From: CAWEHT01 sp963808455
Lineage (GTDB): Bacteria; Chloroflexota; Anaerolineae; CG2-30-64-16
Assembly (NCBI GenBank): GCA_963808455.1
Contig: CAWEHT010000426.1
Coordinates: forward strand, 1 to 16,349
DNA: 16,349 bases
Direction of reading: 5' to 3'
The notes under the pieces were generated by a model that saw only the letters and a list, made by a program, of their open reading frames with translations, did no database searches and had not been told where the DNA came from. Every line of letters begins with the position of its first letter. Position 1 is the stretch's first letter. Made by a program: the position numbers and the translations under genes. Of this stretch, positions 1 to 7,307 are shown in pieces.

Positions 1-36
1 TACTCGGGCCTGGGTTCGTCAAAAGCGCTAACCGCC

Positions 37-187
37 AAGCTCATCATCGTTGACAAACCCAAGCCCAATATGCACGGAGATTACGCAAGAGAGCACACAT
101 GAGCCGCTATTGTGACAACTTACTCAAGCTCAATATCTGTGAATTCCCAAGCTCAATATCTATGACCCGTAAGCTCAATATCTGTGA
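37..187. repeat. Direct-repeat array, 17-bp units, 22-24 bp period
   Basis: Three near-identical units, AAGCTCAATATCTGTGA, start at 126, 149 (one mismatch, TCTATGA) and 171. A degenerate copy at 37-53 matches 13 of 17 bases and a weaker one at 61-77 matches 11 of 17. Start spacings are 24, 65 (about three periods), 23 and 22 bp, close to two DNA helical turns, as expected for sites bound by a protein on one DNA face. The array lies just past the 3' end of nrdJ, so it is unlikely to control that gene. Multiple terminal repeats of this kind occur at the ends of some insertion sequences (IS21-like families), but no transposase is visible here. The identity is therefore open. Confidence 0.6.
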
Positions 188-226
188 TTTCCTACAACCA
201 ACACGCCGTCCCTCGCCCCGATCCGT

Positions 227-3200
227 TCAGCACTCGCTGTAGCTGCAGGCGTAGCACTTCTTGCAACCCTCGATCGAGATGAAGGTGGCCTGCCCGCACT
301 CGGGGCAGAGGTCGCCGATGGGACGCTCGTTGATGGGCAGCGGCAGCTGCTCGGCAGACGCCTCCTCCGGCTCGGTGTCCTCGGCTTCGTAGTAGCCGTT
401 CAGATGCTCGCGCAGCACCTGGGCCACCGCATCCGGCAGCGAGCGCACGCGCCGCATGCCGAACCCCAGCGCGCGCCCGCCTCCGATCCCGGCGAGCTGG
501 TCGATCACCTGCTTCAGCCGCTCGTTCGGGTCGAGCGAGGAAGGCAGCCGCAGGACCAACGAGATCAGCCGGCCCACCGCTTCCGCCACCGCCGCGACAT
601 CGCTGCCCGCCTTGCCTACATTCAGGAACACCTCGAAGGGCTGCTCATGGCCGTTCACGTTCACCGTCACGAATGCCGTGCCCAGCGGCGTCTCCTTGCG
701 ATACGTCCTGCCCGCCAGCACGCCCGGACGCGGCCGCTTGACCTCCGGCAAAGGAGGAGAGGTCCGCGCGCTCCCTTGCCCCGGTTCCGCTGCCGCGGCG
801 GCTGGGGCGATACCGTGATCGGCAGCCGTCGCCTGGCCTGTAGTCGCCCCGCGGGGCGTTTCGGCAGGCTGTCCCTCGCCCAGGGTGCTGGGCTGCTCCG
901 CCTGCGCCTCGCCGGCCGGGGCCCCTGCTGCGGGCACGGGCCCGGCGGCCACAGACCTGGTCGCCAGCACCACCTCGCGGCGGCTACCGGTCACGTACAC
1001 CGTCAGCCCCTTGCAGCCCAATTCCCAGGCCAGCTGGTACGCGTTCTTCACATCCTCCACGTTGGCGTCCGGCGGGAAATTGCAGGTCTTGCTGATCGAG
1101 TTGTCAACAAACGCCTGGATGGCCGCCTGCATGTAGACGTGCTCTTCGGCCGTGATATCCTGCGACACCACGAAGACCCGGCGGATACCCTCGGGCACGG
1201 CAGTCTCGTCCTGGCAGCTTCCCGTCGCGCTGACGCTCTCGATGATGGCGGACCGCTGGGCTTCCGGCAGGCCCGCCTCCGCCAGCGCGGCCTCGAAGAG
1301 CGGGCTCGCGTAGGTCAGCCTGAGGTCGCGGCCATTGTCCTTGACCGTGCGGGTGTAGGCCAGGGCGAACACCGGCTCGCAGCCGTAGCCCTCGCAGCCT
1401 GCCACCGTGCCGATGGTGCCGGTCGGTGCCACGGTCGTCTGGGCCGCGTTGCGGATGCCGTGCCGGGCGATCCCCTGGGTGACCTCGTTCCAGTCGAGCG
1501 CCGGGCGACCCCAGTCGCGCCTGGAGGGCCTGATCGGGCGGGGCGGCTGCCAGCCCTGGGCGTGGCCGCCGTCCACGTCGATGCGGGCCGGATCGTAGAT
1601 GCTGCCGGCAATGGCCAGGAAGGGCCCGCGCTCGCGGGCCAGCTCGATGCTGGTCTTCATGGCGTGGAAACGGATGAATTCCATCACCTGGGCCGCCAGC
1701 TCTTGCGCCTCCTCGGTACCGTAGCGCACCTGGGTCCGGTACATCAGGTCGCCCAGCCCCATGAAGCCCAGCCCGATCCGCCGTGCCTGCATCGCCGCCA
1801 GCCGCAGCTGCGGCACCGCCGGCACGTAGCCGTTGGCATCCACCACGTTGTCGAGGAAGCGCGTGGCAATGACGACGCTCTCCTCCAGCTTGGGCCAGTC
1901 CACCTTGCCGTCAGTCGTCACGTGCTGCGCCAGGTTGATCGAGCCCAGGCAGCAGTTTTCGTAGGGCCCGAGCCACTGTTCACCGCAATTATGCGCGACA
2001 AACCCATTGGCGTCGAAGGCGTTGGCATCCGGCACGGAACAGTCATAGACCTCCGCGCTGCCCACCTCTGCGATTGACTCGACCTCCGCCACAAACCGCT
2101 CGCGGTAGGGGCCCCGCGCGTTGCGCTCCGCCAGGCTCGCCGCCAGTGCCCGCGCTTTGCCCGGGTTGGCAAAGCCGACCTGGGCCGTGTAAGCGAGCAG
2201 GTTTTCCTTCGACACCACCAGCTCGTGCTGCGCTCTGGTTGCATAGTTGTCACGCCCGCCCCTGCCATCCGGCAACTGCCGGACGCCCGCGGGCCGGCGG
2301 TTCGGGTAGATTGTCGCATTGATGCCCAGCCGCAGCAGCATTCTCTGGACGCCCTCAAGCAGTGGCAGATCGGACTGGGCCAGCCTCACGGACAGCCCCT
2401 TCTCACCACCGTCCTGTACAGAGCCATCAGCATCGAAGAGGCCTTGCAGGAAGCCCTGGTAGAATTCGCTGGAGGCCCGTTCGATGCCGGCTGTGACGGT
2501 CTTGTGGCCGGGCCCGACGCCATACGCAGCAGCGAGCCGGCATAGCCCCACCGAACGCACGCGGTACTCATTGCGGCTGGGGATGCACTGCACGGAAAGG
2601 TCCGAACGGGCCTTCAGGTTCTTCTTGATCGCTGAGAGCGCATCCTGCGCCAATGTCTCGGCATCCTGGCCCCAAAACGAGAGCACGGCGTGACGAGCCG
2701 AAAAGGTGCCATCACCGACAAGCAGCCCCAACAGCCGGCCTTCCACGCAGCTGCCCTGCCCAAGCCAGCAACCGAGGCTGTTGTGGTCGTGCAGCTTGAC
2801 CCTGTCCCCCGGCTGGAGTTGTGCGGCATCGGCCCAGGACGTGGTTTCCTCGTGCCGTCCCAGTTCGTCGACGCGCAAGATTGGGTGGTTGGCGGTGAGG
2901 CGCAGGCTTCGCCCATCGACGGTATGTAACTCGTAGAGCGGCTTCATGCCGGTAGGCCAAAAGCCGGCCGGGCTGCTGGCATGCGGCCTCCCATCCACTA
3001 TGGCGACGAATGGGCGACCAACCAGCTCGCGGACCTGCCGCGGGCCCTCCTCCGTCTGGACCCACGTCTCTGCGGGGACGCACGGATTTGTCGCCTCTAG
3101 CGTGTACAGGTGCGGCACGGGGTTGGCGCGGTTGGCCGCGTCCAGGAACAGCACACCGGGCTCGCCGTTGTGGTGCGCAAAAGTAGCCAGCTTGTCGAAT

Positions 3201-3973
3201 AGCTCGCGGGCATTCACCGTGCTCCGCGGCGTGCCGTCTCGCGGGTTGACCAGGGAGAATTGCCCATCTTTGGCGACGGCCCGCATGAAATCGTCGGTGA
3301 CGCCGACGGAGATGTTGAAATTGGCGATGTGCCCTTCCCGCGCCTTGCTGCTGATGAACTCCTCGATATCGGGGTGGTCCACCCGCAAGACGGCCATGTT
3401 GGCTCCCCGGCGCGTTCCGCCCTGCGCCACTTCGCCGAAGGCCGTATCGTAGACTCGCAAGAACCCCACCGGCCCGCTGGCCACGCCCGCGCTCTTGGCG
3501 ACCATATCGCCCCGGGGCCTCAGCCTGGAGAACGAGAAGCCGTTGCCGCCCCCTGTCTGCTGGATCAACGCCGCGTTGCGCAGCGTCTCAAAGATGCCCT
3601 CGGATTCCTTGCCCAGATCATCCGTGATGGGCAGCACGAAGCAGGCGGCAAGCTGGCCCAAGGGCGTGCCTGCCCCTGTAAAGGTCGGCGAGTTAGGGAA
3701 GAAGCGCAACGAGGTCAGCAAGGCGTAGAATGTGGCTGCCGTGCTCTCGACATCATAGCCGTAGGCGCCGTCCGGCGCGGCCACGGTGCGGGCCACGCGC
3801 TCAAACATCTCGCTGATGGTCTCGATGGGCTTCCCATCGGGCCCGCGGCGGAGGTAACGCTTTTCCAGCACCTGGCGGCCGTTCGCGCTGATCTCGATCT
3901 GGCCGGGCTGCAAGGCCGGCTCGAAGGGCTTGAGCTGGTCGCGGGCGGGGGCGGATGTGCTCCTGGCTGACAT
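227..3973 (-). CDS. nrdJ: Adenosylcobalamin-dependent (class II) ribonucleotide reductase, intein-containing
   Basis: Reduces ribonucleotides to deoxyribonucleotides, using adenosylcobalamin to make a cysteine thiyl radical. Numbered from an upstream ATG at 4066, the order is: N-terminal RNR region (about 90-328), intein (329-693), rest of the catalytic barrel (694-1027), an Ala/Pro/Gly-rich linker (about 1030-1118), a TSCPD-type domain (about 1119-1225), and a C-terminal Cys-rich tail with CPEC, GCKKC and CSYSEC. Visible catalytic residues are C142 and C705 (redox pair), the N327-C694-E696 triad of the NPCGEQ loop split by the intein, and PTGTIG at 881-886. I prefer the ATG at 3973 (residue 32; mature precursor 1248 aa) because AGGAG lies 12 nt upstream. 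The ATG at 4066 has no spaced ribosome site. It follows nrdR by 120 bp, so both are probably co-transcribed under NrdR control. No frameshift is seen despite its length. Confidence 0.97.
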   Translation of the reverse strand: MSARSTSAPARDQLKPFEPALQPGQIEISANGRQVLEKRYLRRGPDGKPIETISEMFERVARTVAAPDGAYGYDVESTAATFYALLTSLRFFPNSPTFTGAGTPLGQLAACFVLPITDDLGKESEGIFETLRNAALIQQTGGGNGFSFSRLRPRGDMVAKSAGVASGPVGFLRVYDTAFGEVAQGGTRRGANMAVLRVDHPDIEEFISSKAREGHIANFNISVGVTDDFMRAVAKDGQFSLVNPRDGTPRSTVNARELFDKLATFAHHNGEPGVLFLDAANRANPVPHLYTLEATNPCVPAETWVQTEEGPRQVRELVGRPFVAIVDGRPHASSPAGFWPTGMKPLYELHTVDGRSLRLTANHPILRVDELGRHEETTSWADAAQLQPGDRVKLHDHNSLGCWLGQGSCVEGRLLGLLVGDGTFSARHAVLSFWGQDAETLAQDALSAIKKNLKARSDLSVQCIPSRNEYRVRSVGLCRLAAAYGVGPGHKTVTAGIERASSEFYQGFLQGLFDADGSVQDGGEKGLSVRLAQSDLPLLEGVQRMLLRLGINATIYPNRRPAGVRQLPDGRGGRDNYATRAQHELVVSKENLLAYTAQVGFANPGKARALAASLAERNARGPYRERFVAEVESIAEVGSAEVYDCSVPDANAFDANGFVAHNCGEQWLGPYENCCLGSINLAQHVTTDGKVDWPKLEESVVIATRFLDNVVDANGYVPAVPQLRLAAMQARRIGLGFMGLGDLMYRTQVRYGTEEAQELAAQVMEFIRFHAMKTSIELARERGPFLAIAGSIYDPARIDVDGGHAQGWQPPRPIRPSRRDWGRPALDWNEVTQGIARHGIRNAAQTTVAPTGTIGTVAGCEGYGCEPVFALAYTRTVKDNGRDLRLTYASPLFEAALAEAGLPEAQRSAIIESVSATGSCQDETAVPEGIRRVFVVSQDITAEEHVYMQAAIQAFVDNSISKTCNFPPDANVEDVKNAYQLAWELGCKGLTVYVTGSRREVVLATRSVAAGPVPAAGAPAGEAQAEQPSTLGEGQPAETPRGATTGQATAADHGIAPAAAAAEPGQGSARTSPPLPEVKRPRPGVLAGRTYRKETPLGTAFVTVNVNGHEQPFEVFLNVGKAGSDVAAVAEAVGRLISLVLRLPSSLDPNERLKQVIDQLAGIGGGRALGFGMRRVRSLPDAVAQVLREHLNGYYEAEDTEPEEASAEQLPLPINERPIGDLCPECGQATFISIEGCKKCYACSYSEC
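1988..3082 (-). mobile_element. Intein with LAGLIDADG homing endonuclease inside NrdJ
   Basis: A 365-residue protein-splicing element in frame in NrdJ. It starts with Cys (CVPAETW, splicing block A) and has block B with TANH (T391, H394). Two dodecapeptide motifs of the DOD endonuclease follow: LLGLLVGDG (445-453) and LQGLFDADG (540-548). It ends with block F (EVYDCSVPD) and the terminal VAHN, followed by Cys+1. The His-Asn end and the Cys nucleophiles at both junctions are intact, so splicing should work. Joining residues 328 and 694 restores ATNPCGEQWLGPYENCC, the conserved RNR active-site stretch. Cys+1 of the splicing reaction is the catalytic thiyl cysteine itself, so the unspliced enzyme cannot be active. 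Both acidic residues of the endonuclease motifs are present (D452, D546), suggesting that homing activity may survive. Confidence 0.96.
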
Positions 3974-4026
3974 TTGGTAAAATAACTCCTGTTCCGAGCA
4001 AGACCGAACTGGCGATGCGAGCCCCA

Positions 4027-4044
4027 CGGATGGTCTGCCATCCG
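4027..4044. repeat. Palindrome in nrdR-nrdJ gap (copy 2)
   Basis: Perfect inverted repeat CGGATGGTCTGCCATCCG, with 7-bp arms and a 4-nt loop. It is enclosed by an outer GCCCCA (4021-4026) / TGGGGC (4054-4059) pair, so a two-tier hairpin can form in the nrdJ leader RNA. Its 14-base core differs at one base from the palindrome at 4097-4114. It could be an RNA stability or attenuation element, or a protein site. No known family is recognised. Confidence 0.6.
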
Positions 4045-4093
4045 GTGTCACATTGGGGCCAGGCATCCTCAGCCCGAACCGGCGAGCAAAGTC

Positions 4094-4544
4094 TTACTGA
4101 TGGTCCGCCATCAGGCGGTCCACCTCGGTGCGCAGTGCGTGGAGGTTGTCCAGGTTCAGATAGACGATGGCAAATCGGATATAGGCGAGCGGGTCCAATC
4201 CTTTGAGTTTCTCGAGGACCATTTGGCCGATGGCTGAGCTGGGAACCTCGGCCTTGCCGTGTGAGAAGAGGTACTCCTCGATCTCGTTGACGATGCGCTC
4301 GATCTCCTGCATCGCGATCGGGCGTTTGGCGCAGGCGATACGAACGCCTTGCAGCAGCTTGTGGCGATCGAACGGCTCACGCCGGCCGTCGCGCTTGACG
4401 ATGAGCAGCGTCTCCGAGATCTGCTCGTACGTAGTGAAGCGTTTGCCGCACCCCAGGCACTCGCGCCTCCGTCGGATGCTGTCACCGGTCCCCCGGGTGT
4501 TCGACCACCCGCGAGTCGGCCTGGCCACAATACGGGCACTGCAT
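4094..4544 (-). CDS. nrdR: Transcriptional repressor NrdR (one-base frameshift)
   Basis: NrdR senses ATP/dATP and represses ribonucleotide reductase genes by binding paired NrdR boxes. The true start is the ATG at 4544, giving MQCPYCGQADSRVVEH with the first zinc-ribbon pair CPYC. The frame then breaks at 4490-4497 (CCCCCGGG on the plus strand). Removing one base there continues into GTGDSIRRRREC, the second zinc pair CLGC, FTTYE, and the ATP-cone region (VKRDGRREPFDRHKLL). The repaired protein is 149 aa, the normal family length. Without repair, the only long frame starts upstream at 4561 and lacks the first CxxC. The break sits in a homopolymer and everything else is conserved, so a sequencing error is more likely than a dead gene. 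It is the first gene of the nrdR-nrdJ unit, and NrdR-box-like sites precede it. Confidence 0.93.
4097..4114. repeat. Palindrome at the nrdR stop (copy 1)
   Basis: Perfect inverted repeat CTGATGGTCCGCCATCAG, with 7-bp arms and a 4-nt loop, inside the last codons of nrdR. It lies 70 bp from the sister palindrome at 4027-4044, with which it shares the core GATGGTCyGCCATC. Confidence 0.6.
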
Positions 4545-4658
4545 GGCGGCACCAACCTCATTCCTGGAGCATACCTTTTTGGGTTGACTCAGCCACGCAG
4601 AATCGGCGCCGGTCCGCACGCCACTCAAGAAGCCGCTTTCAGCAACCCGGCCCTGATC

Positions 4659-4674
4659 TCACTACATATAGTAG
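4659..4674. promoter_or_regulatory. NrdR-box-like operator 1
   Basis: TCACTACATATAGTAG matches 12 of 16 positions of the NrdR-box consensus ACACTATATATAGTGT as I know it, including the central ATATAGT. It lies 115 bp upstream of the nrdR ATG and is paired with a second box 31 bp away. It probably mediates autorepression of nrdR-nrdJ. Confidence 0.72.
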
Positions 4675-4689
4675 GTAAGATTCATTGAG

Positions 4690-4705
4690 CTACTAAATGT
4701 TGTAG
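4690..4705. promoter_or_regulatory. NrdR-box-like operator 2
   Basis: CTACTAAATGTTGTAG shares 12 of 16 bases with box 1 in the same register (ACTAnATnTnGTAG). It sits within a longer perfect palindrome, AGCTAC-8 nt-GTAGCT (4688-4707). The start-to-start distance to box 1 is 31 bp, three helical turns, the spacing typical of NrdR box pairs. Confidence 0.7.
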
Positions 4706-4722
4706 CTTCCAGAGGCGGATGG

Positions 4723-4751
4723 AGTGTACCACAGGAGCAGGCGCTTGACAA
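4723..4751 (-). promoter_or_regulatory. Candidate promoter of nrdR-nrdJ
   Basis: On the minus strand, TTGTCA (4751-4746; 5 of 6 to the -35 consensus) is followed after 17 bp by TACACT (4728-4723; 4 of 6 to the -10 consensus). This would place both NrdR boxes just downstream of the transcription start, able to block elongation or initiation. A weaker alternative is a -10 TACTAT formed inside box 1, with a -35 inside box 2, the more usual overlap for NrdR repression. The choice cannot be made from sequence alone. Confidence 0.45.
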
Positions 4752-4822
4752 GGGGGTAAAACCACATCTTTGAAGAAACTTTAAGATTGGAGGAAGGTGC
4801 TTCCTGCCCGTAGTTCGATGCA

Positions 4823-4847
4823 GGGGCCCCCACGTCGTGGGGGCCCC
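4823..4847 (-). terminator. GC-rich hairpin after ftsZ
   Basis: Perfect 12-bp inverted repeat (GGGGCCCCCACG, T, CGTGGGGGCCCC), 11 nt beyond the ftsZ stop codon. It would end or protect the dcw transcript and separate it from nrdR-nrdJ. No U-tract follows on the minus strand (the next bases are CTGCATCG), so it is not a classical intrinsic terminator. It could also be a 3' stability hairpin. Confidence 0.65.
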
Positions 4848-4858
4848 AAGGACCAGGC

Positions 4859-5944
4859 TCAGCGGGCGCGGCGCAGGAATGCCGGGATATCGAGGTCATC
4901 CCGATCAAAGGTTCGCTTGGGGAATTCGATCGTCCGCGCGCCATCGTCAGCCTTGGCCACAGTCGGCATCGTCGCGTCCTTGACCAGGTCAAAGCCGGTG
5001 GCGATCACGGTGATGCGCAGCTCGTCCTTCAGCTCGGGGTTGACCACCGCGCCGAAAATGATATTGGCGTCGGGGTCAGCCGTGCGTCGGATGATCTCTG
5101 CTGCCTCGTTCACCTCGTACAGCGACAGATCGAGGCCGCCTGTGACGTTGAACAGGATGCCCTGTGCGCCCTCGATGCTGACGTCGAGCAGCGCGCTGTG
5201 GATGGCCTGTTCCGCGGCGTTCTGGGCGCGATTGTCTCCCGAAGCGCGCCCGATTGCCATGAGCGCCGATCCACCTTCACACATGATGGAGCGGACATCG
5301 GCGAAATCCAGGTTGATCAGGCCGGGGATCGTGATCAGCTCCGAGATCCCTTGGATGCCCTGGCGCAGCACGTCGTCTGCCACGCGGAAGGCCTGGTTGA
5401 TGCTGACCTTCTTGTCCACCACCTGAAGCAGGCGGTCATTCGGGATCACGATCAGGGTATCGACCCCTTCTTTGAGCTTGCGAATACCTTCATCGGCCGT
5501 CTTGCGGCGCCGGGCGCCTTCGAAGGTGAACGGCCTGGTGACCACCCCGATGGTCAGCGCGCCCGAGTCCTTCGCCAACTTGGCGATGATCGGCGCGGCG
5601 CCGGTGCCTGTGCCGCCGCCCATGCCCGCCGTGACGAACACCATGTCGGCCTGTTTGAGCAGGGCTTTGATCTCTTCTGACGATTCCTGCGCGGCCTTCT
5701 CCCCGATTTCCGACTGGCCGCCCGATCCCAGGCCCTTCGTCAGCTTGTCCCCGATGCGTAACCGTTGGGGCGCTTGGGCCAACACCAGGGCCTGGGCATC
5801 GGTGTTGACGGCAATGAACTCAACACCTTGAATGCCTTCCTCGATCATGCGGTTGACTGCGTTAGAGCCACCGCCTCCGATGCCCAGCACTTTGATTTGC
5901 GCCGGGTTCTCCACAAAGGTTGCCTGGGGGCTTCGCTGGGTCAT
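4859..5944 (-). CDS. ftsZ: Cell division protein FtsZ
   Basis: Tubulin-like GTPase that polymerises into the Z ring at mid-cell. The 361-aa protein starts at the ATG at 5944 with AGAGGAG 9 nt upstream (5954-5960). The longer open frame upstream is only read-through over the end of ftsA. Visible features are the N-terminal nucleotide loop GIGGGGSNAVNRM (21-33), the signature GGGTGTGAAP (109-118), the T7 loop NLDFADV (211-217) that completes the neighbour's active site, and a C-terminal tail ending DDLDIPAFLRRAR. That tail resembles the conserved peptide that binds FtsA. The linker between core and tail is short (about 25 residues). It is the last gene of the dcw operon, 125 bp after ftsA, with its own strong ribosome site. 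Confidence 0.98.
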   Translation of the reverse strand: MTQRSPQATFVENPAQIKVLGIGGGGSNAVNRMIEEGIQGVEFIAVNTDAQALVLAQAPQRLRIGDKLTKGLGSGGQSEIGEKAAQESSEEIKALLKQADMVFVTAGMGGGTGTGAAPIIAKLAKDSGALTIGVVTRPFTFEGARRRKTADEGIRKLKEGVDTLIVIPNDRLLQVVDKKVSINQAFRVADDVLRQGIQGISELITIPGLINLDFADVRSIMCEGGSALMAIGRASGDNRAQNAAEQAIHSALLDVSIEGAQGILFNVTGGLDLSLYEVNEAAEIIRRTADPDANIIFGAVVNPELKDELRITVIATGFDLVKDATMPTVAKADDGARTIEFPKRTFDRDDLDIPAFLRRAR

Positions 5945-6069
5945 AAAAGTTAGCTCCTCTTTGCATCTATCGCATGGATTTGGATGCCGTTTAGATCGTT
6001 TGTAACCTTGCCCCTTTTGCAGAGGCGAGGTGGTGGGATCAGGGTCACGCGGTCGATGCGCCGTGTTTC

Positions 6070-7294
6070 TCACGGCAGCAATGCTCGCAACCATTTCATG
6101 ATCCGGCTCAATAGCGGGCTGCTGGACGAGGCCACGGCGCCGTGTTGGACGCTGCCCTGGCGTTGGCGCCAAAGCAAGAGCCCCACTGCAGTTGCGTATT
6201 CGGGGCTCGTCACGTCCATGACGGAACTGGAAACACCGTCGGGGCGCCCAACCCTTACCGGCCACTGAAGCCGGTTGCGGCTCAGCTCGGCAAAGCCCAC
6301 GAGCTGCGCGATGCCACCTGTGAGAACGATGCCCGCAGGCAGCAGGCCATCATAACCGCTGCGCTTGACCTCGCGGAAAATCAGGTTGACCAGTTCTTCC
6401 GCGTGTGCATTGAGGATTTCGGCCAACATGCGTCGATTGATGCTTTGTTGGCCAGCCTGTCCAAAGGCGCCGCTGCGCACTTCAGCGTCCGGTGGGATCA
6501 CGCCCGGCAGCACGTGGCCGAACTGCTGCATGAGATCCTCGGCCTTGTTATAGGGCATGCGCAGGCCCATCGCCACGTCCCGGATGAAGTGATCCCCCCC
6601 GACGTCTACCACCACGGTGTGCCACGGCGCGGCATCCAGATAGATAGCGATGTCCGTCGTCCCGCCGCCTGCGTTCACGAGCGCCACGCCGAGTTGGCGC
6701 TCGTCCTCCGTCAACACCGCCTCTCCCGACGCGAGGGGCTCCAGCACCAGGTCGTCGATGGCCACACCGTTGGACTGCACGCAATTCACCAGGTTGGCAA
6801 CCGCCGACGAGGCTCCCGTGATGATGCTGGCATCGACTTCCAGGCGATATCCGAACATGCCGACCGGGTTTTGAATGCCACGCTGGTCATCCACGCAGAA
6901 GACCCGCGGTACCGTGTGGATGATCTCCCGGTTGTGCGGAAGGGCGATATTCCTGGCCTGGTCGAGGGCGCGCTGCGTGTCTTCGGATGTGATGCTGCGC
7001 CCACTTCGTCCCACCGCCACCACGCCCTTGCTCCCGATCGCATTGATGTGGCTGCCCGCGATGCCGACAAAAGCCGATTCAAGGGTCTGGCCGGCCGTGC
7101 GCTCGGCCTCGCTGATGGCCAGGCCGATGGCCGCGTGGGCCTCCGCTGTGTTGACAACGACCCCACGGCGCAGCCCCTGGGAGGGCACACGACCGCCGCC
7201 GATGACCCTAAGACGGTTCTCGTCGTCCAGCTCGGCCATCAGCGCGCAGATTCTTGGTCGTGCCAACATCGATGCCGCATATCAGATCGCTCAC
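6070..7294 (-). CDS. ftsA: Cell division protein FtsA (one-base frameshift near start)
   Basis: Actin-like ATPase that ties FtsZ filaments to the membrane. I take the GTG at 7294 as start, 13 nt after the ftsQ stop; it reads (M)SDLICGIDVGTTK, the family's phosphate-1 motif. One extra base at 7251-7252 (AAGAATC for AAGATC) then shifts the frame. After repair it continues ICALMAELDDENRLRV to the stop, about 407 aa, normal for FtsA. Also visible are VNAGGGTTDIAIY (phosphate 2), IVLTGGIAQL (adenosine-binding motif), and a C-terminal amphipathic helix SPLLSRIMKWLRALLP that should act as the membrane anchor. The uncorrected frame would begin at about 7269 and lack the first ATP-binding motif. Confidence 0.95.
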
Positions 7295-7307
7295 GCACGC
7301 CTCGCTT

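Noticed and set aside
1..102. Open frame of 33 codons on the plus strand ending at TGA 100-102
   Set aside because: No recognisable protein end, and it overlaps degenerate copies of the repeat array, so chance is likely.
37..187. CRISPR array
   Set aside because: Spacers would be only 5-7 bp and repeats 17 bp, with no cas genes nearby.
404..2077. 557-codon open frame on the plus strand opposite nrdJ
   Set aside because: Its product is rich in Arg/His/Leu/Gly with no recognisable motif, while the minus strand encodes conserved RNR and intein motifs throughout; it is a GC-driven shadow.
3974..4066. nrdJ start at the ATG at 4066
   Set aside because: GAGG directly abuts this ATG with no spacing, and the extra 31 residues look unlike RNR. 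The ATG at 3973 has a spaced AGGAG. The upstream start is not fully excluded.
3974..4093. Cobalamin riboswitch upstream of B12-dependent nrdJ
   Set aside because: The 120-bp gap is too short for the usual aptamer and shows no B12-box-like sequence; only the palindromes are visible.
5945..6265. N-terminal extension of FtsZ by 107 residues
   Set aside because: It overlaps the ftsA 3' end in another frame, and a strong ribosome site precedes the ATG at 5944.
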